Assembly: GCA_016463225.1 (NCBI GenBank)
Contig: JAEMRT010000014.1
Location: 16,111 to 75,713, forward strand
Source of the DNA: Sphingopyxis sp.
GTDB lineage: Bacteria; Pseudomonadota; Alphaproteobacteria; Sphingomonadales; Sphingomonadaceae
Reading direction: 5' to 3'
DNA length: 59,603 bases
This document shows, piece by piece, positions 46,473 to 58,202 of the stretch (positions are counted from its first letter, which is position 1; every line of letters begins with the position of its first letter). The notes under the pieces were generated by a model, which saw only the letters and a list, made by a program, of their open reading frames with translations, had not been told where the DNA came from and did not search any database. Made by a program: the position numbers and the translations under genes.

Positions 46473-47663
46473 CTAACATGGCGCTGTCAGTCGTGCGAGG
46501 AAAAATCCGTCGCAGCGGTCGTGCCCCGGGGTGAGCAGAAAACCTTGGCCCGCGGCGCGGCCGACGCCATCGGGCAGATAGCCGGTATCGGCGGTCCAGC
46601 CGCGATGGCGGGTCAGAAAACCATCCACCTGTGCGCGCCCCTCGCGTGCGATGATCGAGCACACCGCATAGAGGAGTTTGCCGCCCGGCGCCACCAGTGC
46701 GGCGCCGATGTCCATCAGTTTCGCCTGATCGGCGACATGCCGGTCGAGCCGTGCCGGGGTCGAGCGCCAGCGCAGTTCGGGGCTGCGCCGCCAAGTGCCG
46801 CTGCCCGAACAGGGAGCGTCGACGATGACGCGGTCGGCCTTGCCCATCCGGTCGGCGAGCATCGCGCGTTCCTGCCCGGGATTGAGCAGCAGCGTTTCGA
46901 TTGCGGTTGCGCCGGCACGATGCGCGCGCGGCGCCAGTTGCTGAAGCCGCGCGCGGTTGGTGTCGCAGGCGAGGATCGCGGCTTCGTCATTGGTCGTCGA
47001 AGCGATCGCGAGCGTCTTGCCGCCCGCGCCCGCGCACAGATCGATGACCGTCTGCCCGGCTTCGGCGCCGAGCACGGCGGCGGCATATTGGCTCGCCGCA
47101 TCCTGCACTTCAAACTGGCCCTCGGCATAGGCCGCGTGCTGGACCGCGGCGGTTTCGCCGGGCAGGCGCCAGCCGTCGGTGAGGCCGTTGATCGCTTCGC
47201 CCTCAGGGAAAATCACCGCGAGTTCGTCGCGGCTCGAGCGTAGCCGGTTGGCGCGCAGGTCGAGCGACGCGCGGGCGAGCATCGCGGCGTGCTCCGCCTT
47301 GCCGACCAGCGGGTCGAACAATTTGATCAGCGCGGGAGTGGCGAGCCCGGTTTCGGCGCGCGCTTCGTCGGCGCCGATCGCGGTCGGGCCATAGGAGGCG
47401 CCATCGAAGAGCGCGGCGAGTCCCGCATCGCTATCAGCAAGCGCGAGCATCGCGGCGCGGCCCGACGCGGGCACCGAACGCACGCGGCGGATCGCATCAT
47501 AGACGAGGCCCCGGATCGCGCGGCGGTCCTTCGACCCTGCATAGCGGCGGGCGCGCATCGCCTCGGCAAAGATCGCATCGGCGGGGGCGCCGCCGTCGCG
47601 CGCCGAGGCGGCGATGACGTCGAGAATTTCGATGGCGGTCTGAACGCGGGCAGCGGGGGTCAT
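46473..47663 (-). CDS. rsmB: RsmB/NOP family rRNA cytosine-C5 methyltransferase
   Basis: A 396-residue SAM-dependent m5C RNA methyltransferase. It has an N-terminal NusB-like helical domain (residues 5-130) and a catalytic domain with FEVQDAASQYAAAVLG, IDLCAGAGGKTLAIA (SAM), VDAPCSGSGTWRRSP (motif IV with a catalytic Cys) and LLYAVCSI (motif VI Cys). It probably methylates C967 of 16S rRNA, but a paralogue target cannot be excluded. It lies downstream of guaB across repeat B1. Confidence 0.88.
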   Translation of the reverse strand: MTPAARVQTAIEILDVIAASARDGGAPADAIFAEAMRARRYAGSKDRRAIRGLVYDAIRRVRSVPASGRAAMLALADSDAGLAALFDGASYGPTAIGADEARAETGLATPALIKLFDPLVGKAEHAAMLARASLDLRANRLRSSRDELAVIFPEGEAINGLTDGWRLPGETAAVQHAAYAEGQFEVQDAASQYAAAVLGAEAGQTVIDLCAGAGGKTLAIASTTNDEAAILACDTNRARLQQLAPRAHRAGATAIETLLLNPGQERAMLADRMGKADRVIVDAPCSGSGTWRRSPELRWRSTPARLDRHVADQAKLMDIGAALVAPGGKLLYAVCSIIAREGRAQVDGFLTRHRGWTADTGYLPDGVGRAAGQGFLLTPGHDRCDGFFLARLTAPC

Positions 47664-47676
47664 AATCTGTCTTTAC

Positions 47677-47758
47677 CTTCGTCATTGCGAGCGGAGCGAA
47701 GCAATCCAGGGCGGATTACGTGGCTCTGGATTGCTTCGCTCCGCTCGCAATGACGAAG
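47677..47758. repeat. Palindromic repeat, family B, copy 1
   Basis: Inverted arms of 33 bases (47677-47709 and 47726-47758) that are perfect complements, beginning CTTCGTCATTGCGAGCGGAG, around a 16-base centre. It lies between guaB and rsmB, both leftward. A related but less perfect copy is at 59389-59471. Confidence 0.85.
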
Positions 47759-47766
47759 CGAAGTAT

Positions 47767-50297
<2,531 letters not shown>

Positions 50298-50381
50298 GCC
50301 ATTCCTTGCTCCCCCGCCGCCCTACCCCAGCGACCCGGCATCGACAAGGCAGGGTCGGGAGAGGGAGCGGTGCCCGCGCCC

Positions 50382-50400
50382 CCTCTTCCCTCGGGAGAGG
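50382..50400 (-). terminator. Hairpin downstream of the TonB receptor gene
   Basis: Read on the minus strand, CCTCTCCCGAGGGAAGAGG forms a short imperfect hairpin starting four bases beyond the receptor stop codon. Its surroundings are a G/C-rich sequence that looks like part of a longer dispersed repeat. Weak U-tract, so only partial termination before the HxlR gene is expected. Confidence 0.4.
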
Positions 50401-50403
50401 CCG

Positions 50404-52692
50404 CTAAAAGCGTCCGGTCAATTGCACCGCGATCGTGCGCGGGCGGTCGACGATGCCGTTATAGGCGTTGCCGGCATTGCGCGTGATCGTTGTTGCGAGC
50501 GGCATCGAACTGGCCGTCTGCAAAATCCGCTGGTTGGTCAGGTTGCGCCCGATCAGCGCCACTTCCCAGCGATTGTCGATCTGGCCCAGCGCAAGCCGCG
50601 CACCTAGCTTCACATACCCGTCCTGATGCGTGCGCGGATCAAGGTTCGCCGAGGCGATATAGGAGGATGAGAAGTCGGCGTTGACGTTGAACGCAACCTT
50701 GATGTCGGAGGTGATCGGCGTCGTGTAGTCGAGGTTGAGGTTGCCCGACCATTTGGGGCTGAGCGCGTTGCGCTTGCCCGAATAGTCGCAGAAGCCGTTC
50801 GCGCCGGGCGTTTGCAGATAATAGCATTGGCCGTCGGTGAAGTTGGTGAATTTGAAGTCGAGATAGGCGACCGCGCCGCTGATCGTCAGCCCGTCAGCAA
50901 TCGCGGCGCGGAAATCGGCCTCGACCCCTTGCGTGCGTGCACCGGCGGCGTTGCGGACATTGAAGTTCAGCGTGCCGTCGAAGATATTGACCTGCAGATC
51001 CTTGTAGGTCGTGCGGTACAGCGAGAGGTTGAACGCGACGTTGCGACCCTTATACTTCAGCCCCGCTTCGAAATTGTCGGCGCTTTCATCCTCGAACTGG
51101 AATGCCCCGGGCCGCGCGACGGTGGTCGAACCCGGCAGCGAGTTCGACCGGATGTCGAAGCCGCCCGCCTTGGTGCCGCGCGCGAACGAGGCATAGAGCA
51201 TCAGATCATCGGTCGCGTCGAACTGGACGTTGACCATCGGGTTGAAGCTGTCCTCGCTGATTTTGCCCGACACGCTGTGCGCCTCGATGTTCAGCGCGCG
51301 GAACACCGCCGTGACGACGGGCAGCGGCGCGGTGCTGAGCGGTCCCTTGACGATCGCGAGAGTACGGCTGCCGCTCTTTTTTTCATGGTTGAAGCGCGCG
51401 CCGGCGGTGATGCGCAGCTGATCGGTCAGCGCCAACTCGCCCTGCGCAAAGCCCGAGATCAGGTCCGATTTCTGCGTATAATCGCGGTCGTTGCGCGTGT
51501 CGCCCAGCGCGCTGAACGGCGCCCCCAAGGCGAGGAAGGTCGGATTGAACAGGGTGAAGTCCTGCACATCGAGCTTGGCATGCTGATAATAGATACCGGC
51601 GATATAGTTGAAGCTCTCACCGCCCGGCGAGGCCAGTCGCAGTTCCTGCGAATATTGCCGATAATCCTCGCGCAAATTGGTGCCATCGAGAAAACTGATC
51701 CCCGAAAAATCGACATCAACGATTTCGCGCGTCTTGTAGTCGAGCAGCGAGCTGATCGAGGTCAGCGTGTGTTCGCCGATTTCCAGATCGGCGTTGACCG
51801 TCGCGCCGAACACCTTGTTGCGGCTTTCATAGCCATTGTCCGCACGGACAAAATCTGGAGTGGTGCTGACGAAGAACGGCCCCTGGAAAACGGTGTTGTA
51901 ATTGCCGACGGCGCCGAACACGTCGCGCGGCTGGCCCTTGGTTTCGAAATCGGCATATTCGAGCTTCACTTCGACCGCGAGCGGGCCGCCCTTGTCGAAC
52001 TCGATCTTGCCGCGGACATATTTCTCATCGACGTTCGGCTCATTGCGATCCAGCTTCGTGTTATAGAAATAACCGTCCATCGAGCGGTAGTAACCAACGA
52101 CGCGCGCTTCGACGCCTTCGCTCAGCGGCCCCGAAAGCACCCCGGTCAGCTGGAACTCCTTATGATTGAATTCATAGAGGCCGGTCACCGACCCTTCGAA
52201 TTCATCCGTAGGGCTGCGCGTCGTGATGTTGACCGCGCCCGCGATCGCATTTTTGCCGAACAGGGTCGGCTGCGGCCCGCGCAGCACCTCGACCCGCTCC
52301 ATATCGACCAGCGGCAGGCGCGACAGCTGGTCGCGGCCGTAATAGACGCCATCGACGAACATAGCGACCGACTGTTCGAACCCCTTGTTGTCGCCCGACG
52401 CGATGCCGCGGATCGCGATGCGGTTGGCGATCGCGGTCTGGGTAATCTTGAGGTTCGGGACCGACGAGGAGATTTGTTCGAGGTTGGTCTGGCCGTAATT
52501 TTCGACCTGCTTGCCGCTGATCGCCGAGATCGAGATCGGCACGTCCGACAGGCCTTCGACGCGCTTTTGCGCGGTGACGATGATCTCTTCGAGTCCGCCC
52601 TGATCGTCGGCGGCGGCCGCGTCCTGCGCGAAAGCCATACCGGGGCTCGCAAGCGCCGATGCAGCGAGCAGCGCAACAAAATAGCTCTTCAT
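50404..52692 (-). CDS. TonB-dependent receptor
   Basis: A 762-residue outer-membrane receptor for TonB-energised uptake. Start ATG 52690-52692 has GGAGGATCC upstream. A frame to 52821 extends into the promoter. It has a signal peptide (MKSYFVALLAASALASPGMAFAQ), a TonB-box-like EEIIVTAQKR (about 36-45), a plug domain (VPISISAISGKQVENYGQT, VERVEVLRGPQPTLFGKNAIAGAVN) and a C-terminal barrel ending in a terminal Phe (VQLTGRF). Ligand unknown; the divergent catabolic operon suggests it imports the operon's substrate. Confidence 0.92.
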   Translation of the reverse strand: MKSYFVALLAASALASPGMAFAQDAAAADDQGGLEEIIVTAQKRVEGLSDVPISISAISGKQVENYGQTNLEQISSSVPNLKITQTAIANRIAIRGIASGDNKGFEQSVAMFVDGVYYGRDQLSRLPLVDMERVEVLRGPQPTLFGKNAIAGAVNITTRSPTDEFEGSVTGLYEFNHKEFQLTGVLSGPLSEGVEARVVGYYRSMDGYFYNTKLDRNEPNVDEKYVRGKIEFDKGGPLAVEVKLEYADFETKGQPRDVFGAVGNYNTVFQGPFFVSTTPDFVRADNGYESRNKVFGATVNADLEIGEHTLTSISSLLDYKTREIVDVDFSGISFLDGTNLREDYRQYSQELRLASPGGESFNYIAGIYYQHAKLDVQDFTLFNPTFLALGAPFSALGDTRNDRDYTQKSDLISGFAQGELALTDQLRITAGARFNHEKKSGSRTLAIVKGPLSTAPLPVVTAVFRALNIEAHSVSGKISEDSFNPMVNVQFDATDDLMLYASFARGTKAGGFDIRSNSLPGSTTVARPGAFQFEDESADNFEAGLKYKGRNVAFNLSLYRTTYKDLQVNIFDGTLNFNVRNAAGARTQGVEADFRAAIADGLTISGAVAYLDFKFTNFTDGQCYYLQTPGANGFCDYSGKRNALSPKWSGNLNLDYTTPITSDIKVAFNVNADFSSSYIASANLDPRTHQDGYVKLGARLALGQIDNRWEVALIGRNLTNQRILQTASSMPLATTITRNAGNAYNGIVDRPRTIAVQLTGRF

Positions 52693-52757
52693 AAGGATCC
52701 TCCCACGCACCATCGTCTTGGCGACCACCGCCCGCGATGTTTTTCTTGCCTTGCGAC

Positions 52758-52786
52758 TCATAACGGCTTTAAGTATCGTTATGCAA
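52758..52786 (-). promoter_or_regulatory. Candidate promoter of the TonB receptor gene
   Basis: On the minus strand, a TTGCAT -35 element (52781-52786) and a TTATGA -10 element (52758-52763) are separated by exactly 17 bases. The palindrome at 52759-52783 lies over both. On the other strand GATAAT at 52791-52796 could be the -10 of the plus-strand operon, with a poor -35. Assignment is by consensus only. Confidence 0.4.
52759..52783. promoter_or_regulatory. Candidate operator palindrome in the divergent promoter region
   Basis: CATAACG (52759-52765) and CGTTATG (52777-52783) are perfect inverted arms 11 bases apart. The outer flanks (GACT before, AAGTC after) extend the symmetry with a small offset. 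It sits between the receptor and the flavoprotein operon and is well placed for the adjacent HxlR protein. Confidence 0.45.
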
Positions 52787-52812
52787 GTCAGATAATTTGA
52801 GAGAGGACAACA

Positions 52813-53781
52813 GTGCCGCAAAACGGCCTTCCCCCCGCGCTGACGCGCAACTTACGCCTGCCAGCGATTGCCGCGCCGATGTTCCTCGTCTCGGGACCGG
52901 AGATGGTGATCGCGGCGTCGCGTGCGGGCATGATCGGGAGCTTCCCGGCCCCCAACGCGCGGACGTCGGCCGATCTGGAGGATTGGGTGAGCCGGATCGA
53001 CGCGGCACTGTCGCACGATCCCGACGCGGCAGCGTGGGCGGTCAATCTTGTCGTCCATCCGTCGAACAGCCGCCTCGCAGAGGACGTTGCCTGCGTCGTG
53101 CGCCACAGGGTGCCGCTGGTCATCACTGCGCTCGGCAGCCCGGCGCGGGTCGTCGAGGAAATCCATGCCTATGGCGGGCTGGTCTTCGCCGACGTCAATT
53201 CGGTCGGCTTTGCCCGCAAGGCCGCCGCCGCGGGGGTCGACGGGCTGGTGCTCGTTGCCGCGGGCGCGGGCGGGCATACCGGCGCGACCGCGGGCTTCGC
53301 CTTTGTCGAGGAGGTACGGCAGTTCTGGGACGGTCCGCTGGTACTCGGCGGCGCGATTTCGACCGGCCATGCAGTACGCGCGGCGGAAATACTTGGCGCC
53401 GACCTCGCCTATCTCGGCACCTCGCTCATCGCCTGCGCCGAAAGCATGGCGGTGCCGGGCTACAAGGACATGATCGTCGCCGCGGGCGCCGAAGACATCG
53501 TGCCGTCGAAAGGGATTACCGGCGTCACCGCCAACTGGCTGAAACCCAGCCTGATCGCCGCGGGATACGACCCTGCGAACATGCCCGAAGACAAGCGTCC
53601 GAACTTCTCCGACGCGCAGGATGACGCGAAGGCGTGGAAAAATGTCTGGTCCGCCGGGCAAGGCGTCGGCGCGGTGCGCGGTGTCGAGCCGGTGGCGGCT
53701 ATCGTCGACCGCCTTGTGAAAGAATATGATGCGGCCGCCACGCGCCCGCGCTTTGTTGCTACCGAAGGAGCCCTCGCATGA
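52813..53781 (+). CDS. Nitronate monooxygenase-like FMN protein (2-nitropropane dioxygenase family)
   Basis: A 322-residue TIM-barrel flavoprotein. Family marks are PMFLVSGPEMVIAASRAGMIG, the FMN phosphate strand FADVNSVGFARKAAAAGVDGL, GAGGHTGATAGFAF and LVLGGAISTGHAVRAAEILGAD. In this family members oxidise nitronates or act as enoyl reductases and similar enzymes, so the annotated activity is uncertain. The start is GTG 52813, with GAGAGGA seven bases upstream. It overlaps the carotenoid oxygenase gene (ATGA). Confidence 0.85.
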   Translation: MPQNGLPPALTRNLRLPAIAAPMFLVSGPEMVIAASRAGMIGSFPAPNARTSADLEDWVSRIDAALSHDPDAAAWAVNLVVHPSNSRLAEDVACVVRHRVPLVITALGSPARVVEEIHAYGGLVFADVNSVGFARKAAAAGVDGLVLVAAGAGGHTGATAGFAFVEEVRQFWDGPLVLGGAISTGHAVRAAEILGADLAYLGTSLIACAESMAVPGYKDMIVAAGAEDIVPSKGITGVTANWLKPSLIAAGYDPANMPEDKRPNFSDAQDDAKAWKNVWSAGQGVGAVRGVEPVAAIVDRLVKEYDAAATRPRFVATEGALA

Positions 53782-55274
53782 CCGCCCAGCTTGTCGAGAC
53801 GATCGAGACCACGATCCAGCCGAACGACCATCCTTATATGCAGGGCGCCTGGCGCCCGACCTACAACGAGTGGAACGCAATCTTCGCGAATGGCGATGCC
53901 GAGGTGATCGGCAATATTCCGACCGACATCGACGGCGTCTATGTGCGCACCGGCGAGAACCAGATCCACGAGCCGATCGGGCGCTATCATCCGTTCGACG
54001 GCGACGGATTTATCCATGCGATCTCGTTCAAGGACGGCCGCGCCAGCTATCGCAGCCGTTTCGTGCGCACCAAGGGGTTTGCGGCCGAGAAGGAAGCAGG
54101 CTGCTCGCTGTGGGCGGGCCTTATGGAACCGCCGCACAAGTCGACCCGCCACGGCTGGGGGGCGCAGGAATGGCTCAAGGATTCAAGCTCGACCGACGTC
54201 GCGATCCATGCCGGCAAGATCATCTCGACCTTCTATCAATGCGGCGAGGCGTACCGGCTCGACCCCTTCACGCTGGAGCAGCATGGCACCGAAAGCTGGG
54301 TACCACTCGACGGCATTTCGGCGCATTGCAAGGTCGATCTGGCGACTGGAGAATTGATGTTTTTCAATTACTCCAAGCACGCGCCTTATATGCATTATGG
54401 CGTCGTCGGCGCGGACAATAAGCTGAAGCATTATATCCCGGTACCGCTGCCCGGACCGCGTCTGCCGCATGACATGGCGTTCACCGAAAACTATACGATC
54501 CTCAACGACATGCCGCTCTATTGGAACGAGGAATTGCTCGAAAAGCGGCTGCACGTCGTGCAGTTCCACCCCGACCAGAAGACGCGCTTTGCAATCATTC
54601 CGCGGCACGGGCAGCCCGAGGATATTCGCTGGTTTACCGCCGAACCGACCTACACGCTGCATTGGCTGAACGCATGGGAAGAAGGCGACGAGATCATCCT
54701 CGACGGCTATTATCAGGAAGAGCCGATGCCCAAATCCTATCCGAACGCGCCCGACGGGCTTGAGCGGATGATGGCCTATCTCGACCAAGGACTGCTCAAG
54801 CCGCGGCTTCATCGCTGGCGCTTCAACCTGAAAACCGGCGAGACCATCGAAGAACGGCTCGACGAGCGCGATCTTGAGTTCGGGATGTTCAACCACCGCT
54901 ATGCGGGCAAGCCCTATCGCTACGCCTATAGCGCGATTCCCGAGCCGGGCTGGTTCCTGTTCCGCGGATTGGTCAAGCATGACCTCCACACACGGACAAG
55001 CGAGTCCTATGAATTTGGCCCCGGCCGCTTCGGCAGCGAAGCGCCCTTCGCGCCGCGCATCAACGCGAAGGACGAAGACGACGGCTATCTCGTCTCGTTC
55101 ATCGCTGATCTTGAGACCGACAAGTCCGAATGCGTGCTGATCGACGCCAAGAATATCGCCGCTGGACCGGTGTGCCGGATCATCCTGCCCGAACGTATCT
55201 GTTCGGGAACGCACACGGTGTGGGCAAGCGGCGACGATATCGGGATGGGCGACAACAGCGTGCTGGCCGGCTGA
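53778..55274 (+). CDS. Carotenoid oxygenase (RPE65/CCO) family protein
   Basis: A 498-residue non-haem Fe(II) seven-bladed propeller that oxidatively cleaves C=C bonds in carotenoids, apocarotenoids or stilbenes/isoeugenol. The four iron histidines can be placed: His144 (VAIHAGKI), His183 (ISAHCKVDLATGE), His231 (LPHDMAFTENY) and His479 (CSGTHTVWA). The HPFDGDGFIHA motif is typical. The first two intervals (39 and 48) are shorter than the roughly 50 and 66 of lignostilbene or apocarotenoid enzymes that I recall. The substrate is unknown. ATGA overlap with the upstream gene. Confidence 0.87.
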   Translation: MTAQLVETIETTIQPNDHPYMQGAWRPTYNEWNAIFANGDAEVIGNIPTDIDGVYVRTGENQIHEPIGRYHPFDGDGFIHAISFKDGRASYRSRFVRTKGFAAEKEAGCSLWAGLMEPPHKSTRHGWGAQEWLKDSSSTDVAIHAGKIISTFYQCGEAYRLDPFTLEQHGTESWVPLDGISAHCKVDLATGELMFFNYSKHAPYMHYGVVGADNKLKHYIPVPLPGPRLPHDMAFTENYTILNDMPLYWNEELLEKRLHVVQFHPDQKTRFAIIPRHGQPEDIRWFTAEPTYTLHWLNAWEEGDEIILDGYYQEEPMPKSYPNAPDGLERMMAYLDQGLLKPRLHRWRFNLKTGETIEERLDERDLEFGMFNHRYAGKPYRYAYSAIPEPGWFLFRGLVKHDLHTRTSESYEFGPGRFGSEAPFAPRINAKDEDDGYLVSFIADLETDKSECVLIDAKNIAAGPVCRIILPERICSGTHTVWASGDDIGMGDNSVLAG

Positions 55275-55275
55275 T

Positions 55276-56967
55276 ATGATCGCGGCGGGAGAAGACAAGC
55301 GGCGGCAACATCGGGCGAGCGGCTGGTGGGGCGACAAGACATTCGCCGATCTGTTTGCGGCCAATGCGGCGGCGCATCCTGAGCGGCTCGCCCTAGTCGA
55401 CGCGCCGAACCGCAGCGACTTCGCGTTCGGCGAGCCGCTGCGGCTGACCTACGCCGAACTTTCCGCCGAGATCGACCGGCTCGCGGGGGCGCTGGTCGTT
55501 GCCGGGATCGGCAAGGACGATGTGCTGCTGGTCCAGCTTCCCAATATCAGCGAGTTCGTGGTGCTCTACTTCGCCGCGGCGAAAATCGGCGCGATCGTCA
55601 GCCCGGCGGCGGTGCAATATCGCAGCCATGAGTTGAAAGGCATGATCGGCGTCGTTGGGCCCAAAGCATTTGTGTGCGCAACGACGGTCAAGGGATGCGA
55701 CCATGTCGGCGTCGCGGCGCCGTTACTCGATGGCATTCGATTGATGACCTTCGGCCCCAATCCGCCTGAGGAGGCGCTCGACCTCTCGACCGCTGTCGGC
55801 GACGAAGCCGCGCTGGCGGCGCATGTCGCAGCGCATCCGGTCGACGCCGACGACATCTTCACCATCTGCTGGACCTCTGGCACCACGGGCGTGCCCAAGG
55901 GCGTGCCGCGCAGCCACAACCATTGGATCGCGGTCGCTGGCGCAGGGTACGAAGCGATGAAGGTCGGGCCGGGCGACGTGTTGCTCAACCCCTTCCCGCT
56001 CATCAATATGGCGAGCATCGGCGGGATCACCATGTGCTGGCTGACCAGCGCAGGCACGATGGTGCTGCACCATCCGTTCGATCCCGGCATCTATTTGAAG
56101 CAGATCGCGACCGAACGGCCCAGCCTGACGATCGCGCCGCCTGCGGTGCTGAATATGCTGTTGCAGAATGAGGCCTTGCTTGCGTCGGTTGACCTCTCCA
56201 GCCTGCGTGTGATCGCCTCGGGCTCGGCGCCACTCGCGCCCGCAATGGTTCGCGGTTTTCAGGAAAAGCTTGGCATCATCATCGTCAATGTCTTCGGATC
56301 GAACGAGGGGATGAGCTTCATCACCGGCGAGGGCGACATGCCCGACCCCGACAAGCGCGCGAGCCTGTTTCCGCGGCGCGGGCTGTATCGGCGGCCCTAT
56401 GGCGAAGGCCGCGCGCATAATATCGAAAGCCGGTTGGTTCCGCCCAGCGGCGGCGATCCGATCGAAGACGACGGCGTGTCGGGCGAATTGCAGATCCGTG
56501 GCCCCACTTTGTTCGAAGGCTATCACAACGCCCCCGAACAGACCGCCACCGCGTTCACCGACGACGGCTGGTTCCGCACCGGAGACCTGTTCGAGATAGC
56601 CGAGGGCGGCGATTTCTATCGCTTCGTCGGGCGGTGCAAAGATCTGATCATCCGCGGCGGCGTAAACATTTCGCCCGAAGAGATCGACCAGCTGCTCGGC
56701 GGGCACCCTTTGCTTGCCGAGGCGTGCGTCTTCTCGCTGCCCGACCCGACGATGGGCGAGCGCATCGGCCTCGCCTATGTGCCGCGCGGCGCCGACGATG
56801 TCGGGGTTGGCGAAGTGGCTGACTATCTTCGCGAACAGGATCTTGCGGTGTTCAAGCTGCCCGAACGCCTGTTTCGCTTCGACGCCCTGCCGCGCAACGT
56901 CACCAACAAGGTGATGCGCAGCGAAGTGCGCGACATGGCGCTCGCGACTTTGGAAAAGGAAGCCTGA
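55276..56967 (+). CDS. Acyl-CoA synthetase (AMP-forming, ANL superfamily)
   Basis: A 563-residue adenylate-forming ligase that converts a carboxylic acid to its CoA ester. A3 P-loop is CWTSGTTGVPKGVPRSH. A5 lies at NVFGSNEGMSF. A7 is WFRTGDLFEIAEGGDFYRFVGR, followed by the hinge KDLIIRGGVNISPEEI, and A10 ends in LPRNVTNKVMR with the catalytic Lys. Length fits medium/long-chain or aryl-CoA ligases. It starts at ATG 55276, one base after the oxygenase stop, so it follows in the same transcript. Confidence 0.92.
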   Translation: MIAAGEDKRRQHRASGWWGDKTFADLFAANAAAHPERLALVDAPNRSDFAFGEPLRLTYAELSAEIDRLAGALVVAGIGKDDVLLVQLPNISEFVVLYFAAAKIGAIVSPAAVQYRSHELKGMIGVVGPKAFVCATTVKGCDHVGVAAPLLDGIRLMTFGPNPPEEALDLSTAVGDEAALAAHVAAHPVDADDIFTICWTSGTTGVPKGVPRSHNHWIAVAGAGYEAMKVGPGDVLLNPFPLINMASIGGITMCWLTSAGTMVLHHPFDPGIYLKQIATERPSLTIAPPAVLNMLLQNEALLASVDLSSLRVIASGSAPLAPAMVRGFQEKLGIIIVNVFGSNEGMSFITGEGDMPDPDKRASLFPRRGLYRRPYGEGRAHNIESRLVPPSGGDPIEDDGVSGELQIRGPTLFEGYHNAPEQTATAFTDDGWFRTGDLFEIAEGGDFYRFVGRCKDLIIRGGVNISPEEIDQLLGGHPLLAEACVFSLPDPTMGERIGLAYVPRGADDVGVGEVADYLREQDLAVFKLPERLFRFDALPRNVTNKVMRSEVRDMALATLEKEA

Positions 56968-56968
56968 T

Positions 56969-58198
56969 ATGGCGAAGGACGTCTTCATTCTCGGCGGTGC
57001 GCAGAGCGATTTTGCGCGCAACATGGAGCGCGAGGGGGGCGGATTGTTCGAGCTTTTCCGCGACGTTGCCGAAGCCGCTTTCACCGCGACGGGCATCGAA
57101 CCCAAAGAGGTCGAAACCGCGCATGTTGGCAATTTTGTCGGTGAGCTGTTCGCGGGGCAAGGCCAGCTCGGCGGCTTCGTCGGTCACGTCCACCCCGACC
57201 TCGCGGGTATTCCGGCGTCGCGCCACGAAGCCGCCTGTGCCTCGGGCAGCATCGCGATCCTCGCCGCGGCGGCCGAAATCGAGGCCGAACGATACGGCCT
57301 CGCGCTCGTGCTCGGGATCGAATTGATGCGTAACGTACCCGGCCAGCGTGCTGCCGAATATCTCGGCGCCGCCGCCTGGGCGGGGCGCGAGGCGCAGGAG
57401 GCGCGCTATCTGTGGCCGTGGATGTTCGCGCGCGTGGCCGAAGAATATGACGAACGCTTCGGGCTCGACCGCGCGCATCTGCGCGGGATTTCGGCGAATA
57501 ATTTCGCCAATGCCAAGAAGAACCCGAACTCGCAGACGCGCGGCTGGGCGGTTACCGACGATCATCTGGGCGAGAATGACGAGGTCAATCCGCTGATCGA
57601 AGGCAGTTTGCGCAAATCCGATTGCGGACAGGTCACCGACGGCGCCGCGGCGATATTTCTGGCGTCGCGCGAAGTTGCCGAAGCCTGGGCCAAACGGCGC
57701 GGCATTGCGATCGACAGCATTCCGCGGATCAAGGGCTGGGGCCATTCGACCGCCCCCCTGCTCTACTCGACCAAGGTCGCGGGCAGTCGCGGCGAGCCTT
57801 ACGTGTTCCCGAGCGTGCGCAAGGCGATGATGGACGCGCTGAAGCGCGCCGAAATGCCCGACGTCTATGCGTGCGACGGGGTAGAAGTGCATGACTGTTT
57901 CTCGATCACCGAATATATGGCGATCGACCATTTCGGGATCACCCCGCCGGGCGAAAGCTGGCGCGCGGTCGAGGACGGCACGATTGCGCTCGGTGGCAAG
58001 CTGCCGGTCAACCCGTCGGGCGGGCTGATCGGGCTTGGCCATCCGGTCGGGGCGACGGGGGTGCGGATGATGCTCGACAGCTGGCGGCAGGTCACCGGAA
58101 ACGCGGACGACTATCAGGTCGAGGGCGCGAAGAATTTCGCGACGTTCAATGTCGGAGGCAGCGCGACGACCGCGGTCAGCTTCGTCGTCGGCGTCTGA
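56969..58198 (+). CDS. SCP2-type thiolase / acetyl-CoA acetyltransferase
   Basis: A 409-residue thiolase-fold enzyme. The nucleophilic Cys90 lies in RHEAACASGSIAI. The HDCF motif (VEVHDCFSITEYM) and the catalytic His in NPSGGLIGLGHPVGATG are present, as in SCP2-type thiolases. The C-terminal part ends with an FNVGGSATTAV glycine strand without Cys, which is usual for this subclass. It would cleave 3-oxoacyl-CoA or make C-C bonds. It starts one base after the ligase gene. Confidence 0.9.
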   Translation: MAKDVFILGGAQSDFARNMEREGGGLFELFRDVAEAAFTATGIEPKEVETAHVGNFVGELFAGQGQLGGFVGHVHPDLAGIPASRHEAACASGSIAILAAAAEIEAERYGLALVLGIELMRNVPGQRAAEYLGAAAWAGREAQEARYLWPWMFARVAEEYDERFGLDRAHLRGISANNFANAKKNPNSQTRGWAVTDDHLGENDEVNPLIEGSLRKSDCGQVTDGAAAIFLASREVAEAWAKRRGIAIDSIPRIKGWGHSTAPLLYSTKVAGSRGEPYVFPSVRKAMMDALKRAEMPDVYACDGVEVHDCFSITEYMAIDHFGITPPGESWRAVEDGTIALGGKLPVNPSGGLIGLGHPVGATGVRMMLDSWRQVTGNADDYQVEGAKNFATFNVGGSATTAVSFVVGV

Positions 58199-58202
58199 CC
58201 TT

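Noticed and set aside
50812..52800. Long plus-strand open frame of over 600 codons across the TonB receptor
   Set aside because: It is antisense to a receptor with a full signal peptide, plug and barrel. The translation is Arg/Asp/His-rich with no domain, as expected for a GC-rich shadow frame.
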